This document shows positions 45,900 through 56,979 of a DNA stretch of 64,000 nt, in pieces. The notes under the pieces were generated by a model. That model did not search any database. It was not told where the DNA came from and saw nothing but the letters and a program-made list of their open reading frames with translations. Numbering within the stretch: position 1 is the first letter of the stretch; each line of letters starts with the position of its first letter. Source of the DNA: Onchidella celtica (Eukaryota > Mollusca > Gastropoda > Systellommatophora > Onchidiidae); the NCBI GenBank assembly GCA_963931925.1, contig OZ007574.1, positions 32,995,961-33,059,960 of the forward strand. The letters are read 5' to 3'. Made by a program: the position numbers and the translations under genes.

Positions 45900-46540
45900 G
45901 TGTGGCGGCCTGAGAAAACCCGTCGGAAGCCGCTTTGCCTAGTTTTGAGGTAGAGCTGAAAATATGTCGAAAATGTGACCCTGGGTCAAAATATAGTTAC
46001 ATACAGAAATGAAATGGTCATCCATTTTTCTATCACTTGTTAGCTGCTTAAAATCAAATTTTGTGTATAAATATTTTATTATCATTTATTTATGATGCCT
46101 ATGTCACAACAGATTTGCTGAAATCGGCACTAAAATCTTGGACAAAGACGTGAAGTGGGGATGCATTTACACGTGTGAAAGGTTTTCCCAAACCCTATCA
46201 TGTCATATACGGTTTTGTTCGGAATTTGCCATACCTTCGTTTCCTACCCAGTGCACATAAATACAGCAAACTACCTTTGTACTGTAATTAGTGCGCAATG
46301 TAAACTTTATGTGACTTTCTCAGTTTCTGTTTTTGTTGACTAGCTGTCTTTAAAAATTCATAATTTTGTCCTGAATTGACCAATTTGAATAATTTGAAAA
46401 GCACAGTAAACAGAAATGATTGCTGCAGGGAGCTGTACCATTTATGTAAAATGTAAAAATTTCACCATGTGGTGGGTTTTGTCAGGCCACCACACATATT
46501 CTGTTGAGACTGAGAAGTTAATTGAGTCCTCACAGGCATA

Positions 46541-46790
46541 TCGATGGTGTCGGGCGCAAACCAGCCAAGTCAAGATGAGCAAATTTTACAGGAAGAACAA
46601 AAAGTTGCCGATAACGCAAAAGGGAAATGTACATAGCTGGTTTGATCACATGCTTATTTTGAATGTTTCTCTTGAATTATGGTAAGAGCTATTCTTACAG
46701 ATGATGCGGGGTTCCAATCTTCATAAATTGGTACTATAACAAGAAATATGAAATTTTCGGACTTAGCTGGTTTGCGCCCAACACCATCGA
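46541..46790. mobile_element. Hairpin MITE in intron 2 (~250 bp)
   Basis: The left end is TCGATGGTGTCGGGCGCAAA and the reverse complement of the right end is TCGATGGTGTTGGGCGCAAA, continuing through CCAGCnAAGTC. A TA dinucleotide flanks each side. No coding capacity. Confidence 0.7.
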
Positions 46791-47273
46791 TATGATAATT
46801 GAATTGGTGTACTGCATTTGTGAGGAATCTAGTTGTCTAAACTTCCAGGTTGAAACTACTGAAATTTTCTTTAAAAACCCTAGAAAATATGTTCTGTACA
46901 ACTTTTTTTTTAACCATATTTTAACCAGGGTGAAACTAGCAGATTAGTGTGTAGCTAAATGGATTTCCTCAGGAATTGCCAATTTCACCATTTAATTAAA
47001 GCAGTTACTATTTTGGCCCCTTCTTCAACTCTTGTCCTCTCTTTTCATGTACCATGGAGTGTAAACAGTAGCATGAAATCGTGGAACATATGTTGGAAAT
47101 ATGAAGAGGGAAGAGGTCATGAGAGAAAGGCACTGAAATCTATTGTGTAATTTGTATTCATATTGTGTCTTGAAAAGATAGTTTCTTGGATACCATGCTA
47201 ATTTCTAATGAGTACTTTATTCTCACTGCATTTTAAAGAAATTTTATGCTAGTTTTTGATTGTTTATCTTAAG

Positions 47274-47358
47274 GAGCCAAAGTATACAGCCAGATACATT
47301 GAAAGATGGCATGGTCATTGATGTTCTGCATCATACCTTCAGTCTCATTAAAACAAAG
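47274..47358 (+). CDS. Coding exon 3 of the 28-residue-repeat protein gene
   Basis: Acceptor tgtttatcttaag and donor AAG|gtttgt. 85 nt enter in phase 2 and exit in phase 0. After the Trp completed across the junction the peptide is SQSIQPDTLKDGMVIDVLHH, then TFSLIKTK. Confidence 0.68.
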
Positions 47359-47912
47359 GTTTGTGTGTTGCTTTAAATTCTTTATTTATGTGGTTTAGTG
47401 CTTTTCTCTCTACACTTGCGTGGAAAAGAAACCCTTGGATTCGCTTGGTTACTAAATCGCTTTCAATCAACCAAGTGTGACATTTAGTGTTTGTCATGTC
47501 ATACATTATTGCAACCATTGGTGGAGAAAAAAATCCAGAAAAGATAATGGGAAGCAGCTTTTTTCTTTACTGCCATTTATATTTTAATAGTCCATTTTCT
47601 AAGCATCCATGTTTCATCCATCTGCATGGTTTGAGTTTGGATTTAACAGCTCATCAGCTTGATAATGGCCATTTTGCACCTTTCACAGTTTTCTGGTACT
47701 TTATTTAAGCTTGATGCCCATAGCTTCATTAGTGGAAATTTCACATATGATATTTGAAAGTTCGGTATATATTTGTTTCAAAATGTGTTTTGTACTGCAT
47801 AGTTTAATTTGTGAACAGCATACAGATATGACTATCAACAAAAAGCAACTGCTCATCATTAGATCTAACTTTATTTAAAATTCTCCTCTTTTTTTCCCCA
47901 TCAACTTTGTAG

Positions 47913-48001
47913 GACAGCAAGTTTGAATTCAAGATAAGAGTGGAGAACTGGCAACCTGCATCTGATGATTTACTTTTGTTTTCACGTGATCAACCAGATG
48001 T
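47913..48001 (+). CDS. Coding exon 4 of the 28-residue-repeat protein gene
   Basis: Acceptor caactttgtag and strong donor GT|gtaagt. 89 nt in phase 0 to 2, peptide DSKFEFKIRVENWQPASDDL and on to SRDQPD. Confidence 0.7.
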
Positions 48002-48490
48002 GTAAGTTTAATAATATGGCATGTTAGTGAATATCGTCAGATTTTGTAGTTTATGCATTGTGTGCTTTTTTTTCCCACTGATGGCTGTTCTCCATTGTTA
48101 TCAATTTGTTGTCCAGCTTAGCCTAATTTTAAACCCTCTTTCTGGGCAGCTGACTATAAATTACCTCTGTAATGACTAACTGATAACAAATATATTTCTG
48201 CAGTCTCTTTCCACATGATTTCAAATGTTCTGTGCTATTGCTGCAAATTGTGTGAATAAAGGACTGTGAACAGTTGCATGCAGCGGCTGTTGGTATTGAT
48301 TAACTTTTGATGCCATTGTGTGCATGTTTTTTGCTCAGCAAGTAAAGGTATCTCAGTATTGGAGATAAACAGGTTTGGAGACAATGTTCCAATTTGCAAA
48401 ACAATGAAACCAACAAAATAGTATATCTAAGTGATAAATTTTGTTCAGACATTGAATTGATGAAAATGCGGTGATTTATGTCTTTCACAG

Positions 48491-48544
48491 GAATTCAGTT
48501 CCAAGTATCCAAGAATGTATGCAGACTTGTATCTTAAACCTGGT
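48491..48544 (+). CDS. Coding exon 5 of the 28-residue-repeat protein gene
   Basis: Acceptor tctttcacag and strong donor GGT|gtaagt. 54 nt in phase 2 to 2, peptide NSVPSIQECMQTCILNL. Confidence 0.65.
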
Positions 48545-48885
48545 GTAAGTGTTTCTGAAAGCAATTTTGGATATTCTTATTTACTATTACCATTTTATGG
48601 TATGGTAAGTAGATATGAAAGAAACAGCAATGCAGTCACTACCAGAATTTCATCATAACTTTTCAAACTTTTCAGTATTTCAACTGATTTGTCTATATTC
48701 CTTTGAAACACTGTAGTGATGCGCAGTAAATGGTTATATAGAAAAACTTAAACATGAAGAATGGGTGTTCACTGAAAGAAAATCCTTGATAGGCAGTGAC
48801 AGTGATCACACTTACTTTGAAGTTGAAGTGTTTGTGGTTTCTTATGTCAGCGTTATCCTTCTATTTTCAAAATTCTCTTTCCAAG

Positions 48886-51800
48886 GGAAGACCCCGATAC
48901 CAGCCAAGTTGCTGAATATACAGAAAGAGACAGCCAAAACTTAAGTGCACTAATCAGCATGGCCATCAAGAGTTCTGGTGATGATTCATCTCTCTGTCCA
49001 CCTGCAGAAGGAGAAAGCCAAAATTTAAGTGCACTAATCAGCTTGGCTAATCAGGCATCTGGCGATGACCCGTCTCAGCATCAATCTACAGTAAGAGATA
49101 AACAAAATTTAAATGCACTAATGAACTTGGCCAATCAGGGCTCTGGTGATGACTCAGAAGGAGACAGCCAAAACTTGGGTGCACTAATCAAGTTGGTCAA
49201 TTATGAATCTAGTGGTGACTCATCACAGGATATACCAACAGAAGGAGACAGCCAAAACTTGAGTGCACTAATCAACTTGGCTAACCAGGGATCTAGTGAT
49301 GGCCTATCACAGTGTAAGCCAGCAGGAGGAGACAGCCAAAACTTGAGTGCACTAATCAACTTGTCCAACCAGGGATCTGATGATGAGTCATCACAGTGTA
49401 AGCCAGCAGAAGGAGACTTGAGTGCACTAATCAACTTGGCTAACCAGGGATCTAGTGATGACCTATCACAGTGTAAGCCAGCGGAAGGAGACAGCCAAAA
49501 CTTGCATGCACTAATCAAGTTGGCTAATCAGGGATCTAGTGCTGGCCCATCACAATGTAAACCAACAGGAGGGGACAGCCAAAACTTGGGTGCACCAATC
49601 AGCTTCGTCAGTTATGAATCTAATAATGACTCACCACAGGATATACCGACAGAAGGAGACAACCAAAACTTGAGTGCGCTAATCAACTTGGCAAACCAGG
49701 TATCTAGTGATGACCTATCACAGTGTAGGCCAACAGAAGGAGACAGGCAAAACTTGAGTGCACTAATCAACTTGGCTTATCAGGGATCTAGTGATGACCC
49801 ATCACAATGTAAACCGACAGAAGAGGACAGCCAAAACTTGGGTGCACTAATCAACTTGGCCAGTCAGGGATCTGATGATGACCCATCACAGTGTGAGCCA
49901 ACTGAAGGAGACAGCCAAAACTTGAGTGCACTAATCAACTTGGCCAACCAGGGATCTAGTGATGACACATCACAATGTAAACCAGCAGAAGGAGACGGCC
50001 AGAACTTGAGTGCAGTAATCGACTTTACTAACCAGGGATCTAGTGATGATCCATCACAGTGTAAACTGACAGAAGGGGACAGCCAAAACTTTAGTGCACT
50101 AATCAACTTGGTCAACCAGGGATCTTGTGATGACACATCACAATGTAAACCGACAGAAGGGGACAACCAAAACTTTAGTGCCCTAATCAGCTTGGCCAAC
50201 CAGGGATCTAATGTTGACCTATCACAGTGTAAACCAACAGAAGGGGACAGCCAAAACTTGAGTGCACTAATCAACTTGGCCAACCAGGGATCTAGTGATG
50301 ACTCATCACAGTGTGAACCAACAGAAGGAGACGGCCAGAACTTGGGTGCACTAATCAACTTGGCTGACCAGAGATCTAGTGATGATCCATCACAATGTAA
50401 ACCGACAGAAGGGGACAACCAAAACTTTAGTGCCCTAATCAACTTGGCCAACCAGGGTTCTAATGTTGACCTATCACAGTGTAAACCGACAGAAGGGGAC
50501 AGCCAAAACTTGAGTGCACTAATCAACTTGGTCAACCAGGGATCTAGTGATGACCCATCACAATGTAAACCGACAGAAGAGGACAGCCAAAACTTGAGTG
50601 CACTAATCAACTTGGCCAGTCAGGGATCTGATGATGACCCATCACAGTGTGAGCCAACTGAAGGAGACAGCCAAAACTTGAGTGCACTAATCAACTTGGC
50701 CAACCAGGGATCTAGTGATGACACATCACAATGTAAACCAGCAGAAGGAGACGGCCAGAACTTGAGTGCAGTAATCGACTTTACTAACCAGGGATCTAGT
50801 GATGATCCATCACAGTGTAAACTGACAGAAGGGGACAGCCAAAACTTTAGTACACTAATCAACTTGGTCAACCAGGGATCTTGTGATGACACATCACAAT
50901 GTAAACCGACAGAAGGGGACAACCAAAACTTGAGTGCACTAATCAACTTGGCCAACCAGGGATCTAGTGATGACTCATCACAGTGTGAACCAACAGAAGG
51001 AGACGGCCAGAACTTGGGTGCACTAATCAACTTGGCTGACCAGAGATCTAGTGATGATCCATCACAATGTAAACCGACAGATGGGGACAACCAAAACTTT
51101 AGTGCCCTAATCAACTTGGCCAACCAGGGTTCTAATGTTGACCTATCACTGTGTAAACTGACAGAAGGGGACAGCCAAAACTTGAGTGCACTAATCAACT
51201 TGGTCAACCAGGGATCTAGTGATGACCCATCACAATGTAAACCGACAGAAGAGGACAGCCAAAACTTGGGTGCACTAATCAACTTGGCCAGTCAGGGATC
51301 TGATGATGACCCATCACAGTGTGAGCCAACTGAAGGAGACAGCCAAAACTTGAGACCACTAATCAACTTGGCCAACCAGGGATCTAGTGATGACACATCA
51401 CAATGTAAACCAGCAGAAGGAGACGGCCAGAACTTGAGTGCAGTAATCGACTTTACTAACCAGGGATCTAGTGATGATCCATCACAGTGTAAACTGACAG
51501 AAGCGGACAGCCAAAACTTTAGTGCAGTAATCAACTTGGTCAACCAGGGATCTTGTGATGACACATCACAATGTAAACCGACAGAAGGGGACAACCAAAA
51601 CTTTAGTGCCCTAATCAGCTTGGCCAACCAGGGATTTAATGTTGACCTATCACAGTGTAAACCGACAGAAGGGGACAGCCAAAACTTCAGTGCACTAATC
51701 AACTTGGCCAACCAGGGATCTAGTGATGACTCATCACAGTGTGAACCAACAGAAGGAGACGGCCAGAACTTGGGTGCACTAATCAACTTGGCTGACCAGA

Positions 51801-53168
51801 GATCTAGTGATGATCCATCACAATGTAAACCGACAGAAGGGGACAACCAAAACTTTAGTGCCCTAATCAACTTGGCCAACCAGGGATCTAGTGTTGACCT
51901 ATCACAGTGTAAACCGACAGAAGGGGACAGCCAAAACTTGAGTGCACTAATCAACTTGGTCAACCAGGGATCTAGTGATGACACATCACAATGTAAACCG
52001 TCAGAAGGGGACAGCCAAAACTTGAGTGCACTAACCAACTTGGTCAACCAGGGATCTAGTGATGACACATCACAGTGTGAACAAACAGAAGGGGACAGCC
52101 AAAACTTGAGTGCACTAACTAACTTGGCCAACCAGGGATCTAGTGATGATCCATCACAGTGTAAACCGACAGAAGGGGACAGCCAGAACTTAGGTGCACT
52201 AATCAACTTGGCCGACCAGAGATCTGGTGATGATCCATCACAGTGTAAACCGACAGAAAGGGACAACCAAAACTTGAGTGCCCTAATCAACTTGGCCAAC
52301 CAGGGATCGAATGTTGACCCATCACAGTGTAAACCGACAGAAGGGGACAACCAAAACTTGAGTGTACTAACCAGCGTGGCACAATGTAAACCAACAGAAG
52401 GAGATAACCAAAACCTGAGTGCACTAATCAGCTTGGCCAACCAAGGATCTAATGTTGACCCATCACAGTCTAAACCGACAGAAGGGGACAGCCAAAACCT
52501 GAGTGCACTAACTAACTTGGCCAACCAGGGATCTAGTGTTGACCTATCACAGTGTAAACCGACAGAAGGGGACAGCCAAAACCTGAGTGGACTAACCAAC
52601 TTGGCCAACCAGGGATCTAGTGATGACCCATCACATGGTAAACCGACAGAAGAGGACAGCCAAAACCTGAGTGCACTAATCAACTTGCCCAACCAGGGAT
52701 CTAGTGATGACTCATCACAGTGTAAACCAACAGAAGGGGACAGCCAAAACTTGAGTGCATTAACCAAGTTGGTCAATCAGGGATCTAGTATTGACTCATC
52801 ACAGTGTAAACCGACAGAAGGGGACAGCCAAAATTTGAGTGCACTATTTAACTTGGCCAACCAGGTATCTGGTGATGACCCATCAAAGTGTGAACCAGCC
52901 GGAGGAGACAGCCAGAACTTGAGTGCAGTAATTGACTTGGTCAGTTCTGACTCTAGTGATGACTCATCAGAATGTGTATTTTCAGAGGGAGACAGCCAAA
53001 ACTTTAGTGCACTAATCAACTTGCCCAACCAGGGATCTAGTGATGATCCATCACAGTGTAAACCGACAGAAGGAGACAGCCAAAACTTGAGTGCACTAAT
53101 CAACTTGGTCAATCAGGGATCTAGCGATGACCTAACTGCTATCTCCATAGCAGGAGAAATTTTTCCTT
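48886..53168 (+). CDS. Repeat exon: ~51 tandem 28-residue units
   Basis: A 4283-nt exon bounded by acceptor ctttccaag and donor CTT|gtaagt, entering in phase 2 and leaving in phase 1. It is open throughout in the frame that continues exons 1-5. After a short lead (EDPDTSQVAEYTERD) it encodes about 51 units of 28 residues (84 bp). Each unit starts near DSQNLSALINLANQG, a short amphipathic Leu/Ile/Ala helix, followed by an acidic Ser/Asp segment and a SQCKPTEG end with one Cys. A few units are shortened by multiples of three bases. Units 11-36 form a higher-order array: blocks at 49826-50581 (756 bp), 50582-51253 (672 bp) and 51254-52009 (756 bp). Preserved frame and residue identities suggest selection. 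No family recognised. SSDD segments look like possible CK2 sites, which is inference. Confidence 0.82.
49826..52009 (+). repeat. Higher-order repeat inside the repeat exon
   Basis: The same ordered set of unit variants (ASQGSDDD, then AVIDFTNQ, then NQGSCDD, then ADQRSSDD types) recurs three times with spacings of exactly 756 and 672 bp. The middle block lacks one 84-bp unit. This indicates recent unequal exchange or segmental duplication. Confidence 0.9.
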
Positions 53169-54019
53169 GTAAGTAGACTTTATGTACTCTAATCTCCTAA
53201 TATCGTTTGATTTAATAGCACAGGTCGTCACCAACTTATAATATTGCATTTTGCACCTATTCGAGTGAAGTGTTGGAAAGAACTTGTTTGGATAATTGCA
53301 TGTGCGTTCAAAAGGCATAATGTATTATTACTTTGACATAGCATTGTCTCAGCCTTAGTCATGTACTACTTTTATGTATGTTTGGTGGTAGGGATTGATT
53401 GAATTGTTAAATGATTTGCATGTTCAGTCTTGGTAAGTCTTTCTCAGAATCGATTTTTGGTCATAGTTAAACAGACAAATTTTGATGTTCATGAGATTCA
53501 CCATGTTTTGAGGAAAAATAATTACAGAAGGACAGATTTGTTTGACAACTATTTTTAGTGGAAGCGTTTTCCAATTGTGAGAGCTGGGTTTGTTTTGAAA
53601 TGTTGAGAGATTTCAGAGCTTCAGGCTTGATGCTTTTGGGAATCAGTACATGTAATGCAAGTCATTTTCAGTAGCAGTCTCTTGACATTAGCCTATGAAT
53701 GTCCTGGAAATGCTGATCAGGACTGATAATAAGTATTATTCAGACTAAGAACTGGTCACAAAAGGCCATATGTTCGCCAAGTTTAAAATAGGAACATCTG
53801 CCATAAGTGAGTGACCCGAATGTCAAACTCTATGGTGCTCAGCCAGAACTGCAGAAAACCGTAGATTTTCTTAAAACTAAGAACAAATCTGCAGATTTAG
53901 ATTGGTGAACGAAAGAAGAAGCAGAAGAGGTATTACAGTGGGTCATCATGTATAAGGGCACTGGTAACAAAGACCTTGGCAACAGAGAGAAACTTGTGAA
54001 TCCCTGTTCTCTGTTGTAA
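53169..54019 (+). other. Intron after the repeat exon
   Basis: No further exon of the gene was recognised up to the LINE. A ~38-bp motif near 53898-53937 (TTGGTGAACGAAAGAAGAAG) recurs near 12858-12895, suggesting a shared dispersed repeat. Confidence 0.5.
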
Positions 54020-56530
54020 TCATTAGATCTTGGCACCAAAGTCTTTCATTTTGTCTGCATTTATCGAGCGTCAGGCAGTAAAACCAATTTTCTGAGTGAA
54101 CTTGAAGTTCTCCTACCACGCTTAACCTGCGAGAAAGGATACCCTGTTCTTTTGGGCGATCTTAATTTTCATTTTGATTCTGAAACATCATCTGAAGTAA
54201 AACGACTTAAAGAACTTATCGACCAATGCAACATGTCTCAGATAATCAAATGTCCAACTCATCGAGCTGGTCACATCTTAGATTTAGTGATCATCAAACA
54301 AACCTTGAGCACCTTCACCAACACCGCCGTCCTAGAAAAACTCATTTCGGATCATAAAACCATCGTACTCAATATTGATTTCGCAAAGCCAAATATCATC
54401 AAAAAAGTTGTGTCGTCCAGAGACATAAAAGGTATCGACATCAATGCCTTCAAGACGGAAATGGCCAATGCTCTCGAGAACTTTGAAGGCGACATCACAT
54501 CTTATAATAACATCCAGCAAGATCTACTTCAGCGACATGCACCTATCAAGACCAGGTCAATCTCCAACAGACCGTTCGCTCCATGGTACACCCTAGATGT
54601 CAAAGCAGCCAAAGCAGAATGTCGCAAAGCAGAAAGGAAATGGTTAAAGACTGGTCTTACAGTCCACAAGGACATTTTCAAACACCAGAAGAACAAATGG
54701 AAATGTGTTATTAAACTTGCAAAAAGAGACTTCTATGTCACTAAACTTCAAAATTCTACATCTTGCAAGGAACTTTTTAGTATTTGTGATGAACTCACAG
54801 GGAAAAGAAAGGAAACACCTCTACCCACAATTTACGAGAACAATTTGTTGCCCAATGTTTTTGCTGATTATTTTGATAAAAAAGTTACAACTATCCGAGA
54901 AAATCTTGACAGTTTTGATGCCATTGATCATTTTGATGAGTTTCAGGGAAATCCTATAGACACTTTTGGTGTTGTGTCGAATGAATCTGTAAAATCTATC
55001 ATCATGGCATCGCCATCAAAATGTTGTGACCTCGATCCTATTCCTACATTTTTGGTTAGATCTTGTATTGATGAACTGGTTCCAACTATTACAAAAATAA
55101 TAAACAACTCTATTTTAAGTGGGTCTGTCCCTGATTATTTTAAAACAGCCTGGGTAACACCACTTTTGAAAAAAACGACTCTTGATCAAAACATGTTGAA
55201 AAATTATAGACCCGTCTCAAACCTTCCTTTTCTTTCAAAAATCCTTGAAAAAGTGATATTACAACAACTAATGTGTCATTTGAGAAATAATGACCTGTTG
55301 GAACCATTTCAATCTGCTTACAGAAGTAACCACAGTACTGAAACTGCACTATTAAGAATCATGAATGACATATTAGTAAAGGCAGATTCTGGAAATATTA
55401 CTCTGCTAAATTTGTTGGATCTATCAGCAGCGTTCGACACCATCGATCACGAAATCCTGCTCAGAAGGCTAGAAACATCATTTGGAATCAGAGGGGTCGC
55501 CCTTAAATGGGTCGAATCTTATCTGTCAAATCGCCACCAATTTGTTGTAACCAACAAAATAAGATCTTTTTCCTATGCGCTTCAGTATGGCGTACCACAA
55601 GGCTCAGTGCTTGGTCCTATTTTGTTTACTATCTATACTATTCCACTTGTACATGAAATAAAGAAATTTAATTTACAATATCATTTCTATGCTGATGATA
55701 CCCAGCTCTACAGTTCTGCCTTGCCATGCGATGTTGACAGCCTTCTGCAGCAGGCTGGAAACTGTATAACAGAAATTAAAAGCTGGATGAACCAAAACAA
55801 ACTGGCTCTAAATGAGGATAAAACTGAGGTTATTTTATTAGGCCGTGAGCAGGTTCTGCAAGAAGTGGACAGAACTGAGATGATAATTGGCACTAATTCA
55901 ATAGAAATTTCAAAAAAAGTAAAAAACCTAGGGGTTTACATTGATTCAAATCTTTCTATGTCATCTCAGGTTAGTCACCTCATTCGCATTCCATACATGG
56001 AAATCTGGAAAATCGGTAAAATCAGACATCTTATTTCGACTGAAACTGCGGCTGTTTTAGTAAATTCTTTTGTACTTTCAAAGCTTGACTATTGCAACTC
56101 CCTTTTGGCTGGAATTTCACAAAAAAATATTAGAAAACTCCAAATTGCTCAAAACAATGCAGCGAGACTTGTTTTGAAGAAAAAGAAAAGAGATTCAGCC
56201 CTGCCACTTCTGCAGAGTTTGCACTGGCTGCCAGTCGAGAAAAGAATAATGTACAAATTGTCATCCATTTGTCACAAATGTGTCAATAATACTGCTCCAT
56301 CGTACCTAGTTGATTTAACTGATTACTATGTTCCATCTCGTCAACTAAGATCATCATCTGACACTACAAAATTGAAAGTACCTAAAATGACTCTGTCCAC
56401 TGTAGGAGAAAAGTCCTTTTCATTTCTTGGCCCTACCATCTGGAACACTCTTCCAAAGACAACCAGGGAAATTAATGACATTGGTTCTTTCAAACGCCAT
56501 CTGAAGACCCATTTCTTTCAGACAAACTAG
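54020..56530 (+). CDS. CR1/L2-like endonuclease (partial) and reverse transcriptase
   Basis: The frame is open from 54020, ahead of the first ATG at 54152. Endonuclease C-terminal motifs are VCIYRASGSKTNFL (the YRPPG-type block, altered to RASG), VLLGDLNFHFD, LDLVI and SDH. RT blocks include NYRPVSNLPFLSKILEK, QSAYRSNHSTETALL, LDLSAAFDTIDHEILL, YGVPQGSVLGPILF and the active box YADD (HFYADDTQLYS). The C-terminal block LQSLHWLPVEKRI and the end GPTIWNTLPKTTREI fit the Jockey-superfamily CR1/L2/Rex1 group. No internal stop or frameshift seen. Confidence 0.9.
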   Translation, partial: SLDLGTKVFHFVCIYRASGSKTNFLSELEVLLPRLTCEKGYPVLLGDLNFHFDSETSSEVKRLKELIDQCNMSQIIKCPTHRAGHILDLVIIKQTLSTFTNTAVLEKLISDHKTIVLNIDFAKPNIIKKVVSSRDIKGIDINAFKTEMANALENFEGDITSYNNIQQDLLQRHAPIKTRSISNRPFAPWYTLDVKAAKAECRKAERKWLKTGLTVHKDIFKHQKNKWKCVIKLAKRDFYVTKLQNSTSCKELFSICDELTGKRKETPLPTIYENNLLPNVFADYFDKKVTTIRENLDSFDAIDHFDEFQGNPIDTFGVVSNESVKSIIMASPSKCCDLDPIPTFLVRSCIDELVPTITKIINNSILSGSVPDYFKTAWVTPLLKKTTLDQNMLKNYRPVSNLPFLSKILEKVILQQLMCHLRNNDLLEPFQSAYRSNHSTETALLRIMNDILVKADSGNITLLNLLDLSAAFDTIDHEILLRRLETSFGIRGVALKWVESYLSNRHQFVVTNKIRSFSYALQYGVPQGSVLGPILFTIYTIPLVHEIKKFNLQYHFYADDTQLYSSALPCDVDSLLQQAGNCITEIKSWMNQNKLALNEDKTEVILLGREQVLQEVDRTEMIIGTNSIEISKKVKNLGVYIDSNLSMSSQVSHLIRIPYMEIWKIGKIRHLISTETAAVLVNSFVLSKLDYCNSLLAGISQKNIRKLQIAQNNAARLVLKKKKRDSALPLLQSLHWLPVEKRIMYKLSSICHKCVNNTAPSYLVDLTDYYVPSRQLRSSSDTTKLKVPKMTLSTVGEKSFSFLGPTIWNTLPKTTREINDIGSFKRHLKTHFFQTN

Positions 56531-56620
56531 GCTAGATGTTTTTCGGCAGCAACAAGAGTAAATATTTTTGAATTTCTTTTGTGTATGCGTGTGTGTGTGT
56601 GTGTGTAAGAGTTTGTTAAA

Positions 56621-56654
56621 GCGCCCAGAGCTTGTCATCGACGGGGTTGGGCGC
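56621..56654 (+). promoter_or_regulatory. Conserved 3' hairpin of the LINE
   Basis: GCGCCCA and TGGGCGC form a 7-bp stem just before the (ATT)n tail, a plausible recognition structure for the element's reverse transcriptase. Confidence 0.6.
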
Positions 56655-56979
56655 TATATAAATGCAATATATTATTATTATTATTATTATTGTTATTATG
56701 GGCTATGTAATGAATTATTTGAGTGTTGACCATCGATAATCAAAACCCAGGTTTTAGCGAAAGAAATTCTGAGGGGATGTGGCAGATTGATCATTGTGGG
56801 GCTGGCCACAGACAATAGTTTCGTAACTTTGTCAGACATGTGGATTGTGTGTCATTACAGATTCTTTATTGCTTTCCCCGTATCTTCTTTGGGGTTACTG
56901 GCTCCATCCTGAGACACCTTGCTACGCTCCCTGTATCACTGTCAAGCGGTCTTTCTTTTCATATTCATTAGATCATATA

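Larger units (their letters stand above)
43743..47273 (+). other. Intron 2 of the repeat-protein gene
   Basis: Contains the Chapaev-like transposon and the hairpin MITE. The rest is AT-rich with no supported exon. Confidence 0.55.
54020..56700 (+). mobile_element. 5'-truncated CR1/L2-like non-LTR retrotransposon
   Basis: Coding sequence from the end of the endonuclease through the RT is followed by a short 3' UTR. That UTR has a GCGCCCA...TGGGCGC hairpin (56621-56654), a TATATAAATGCAATAT stretch and an (ATT)n tail (56671-56700). The endonuclease N-terminus is missing, consistent with 5' truncation. The long intact RT frame implies a fairly young insertion. Confidence 0.88.

Noticed and set aside
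49201..53112. Long antisense open frames across the repeat exon (up to 494 codons)
   Set aside because: An 84-bp in-frame repeat without reverse-strand stops keeps the antisense open automatically. The splice sites and leading exons support only the plus strand.
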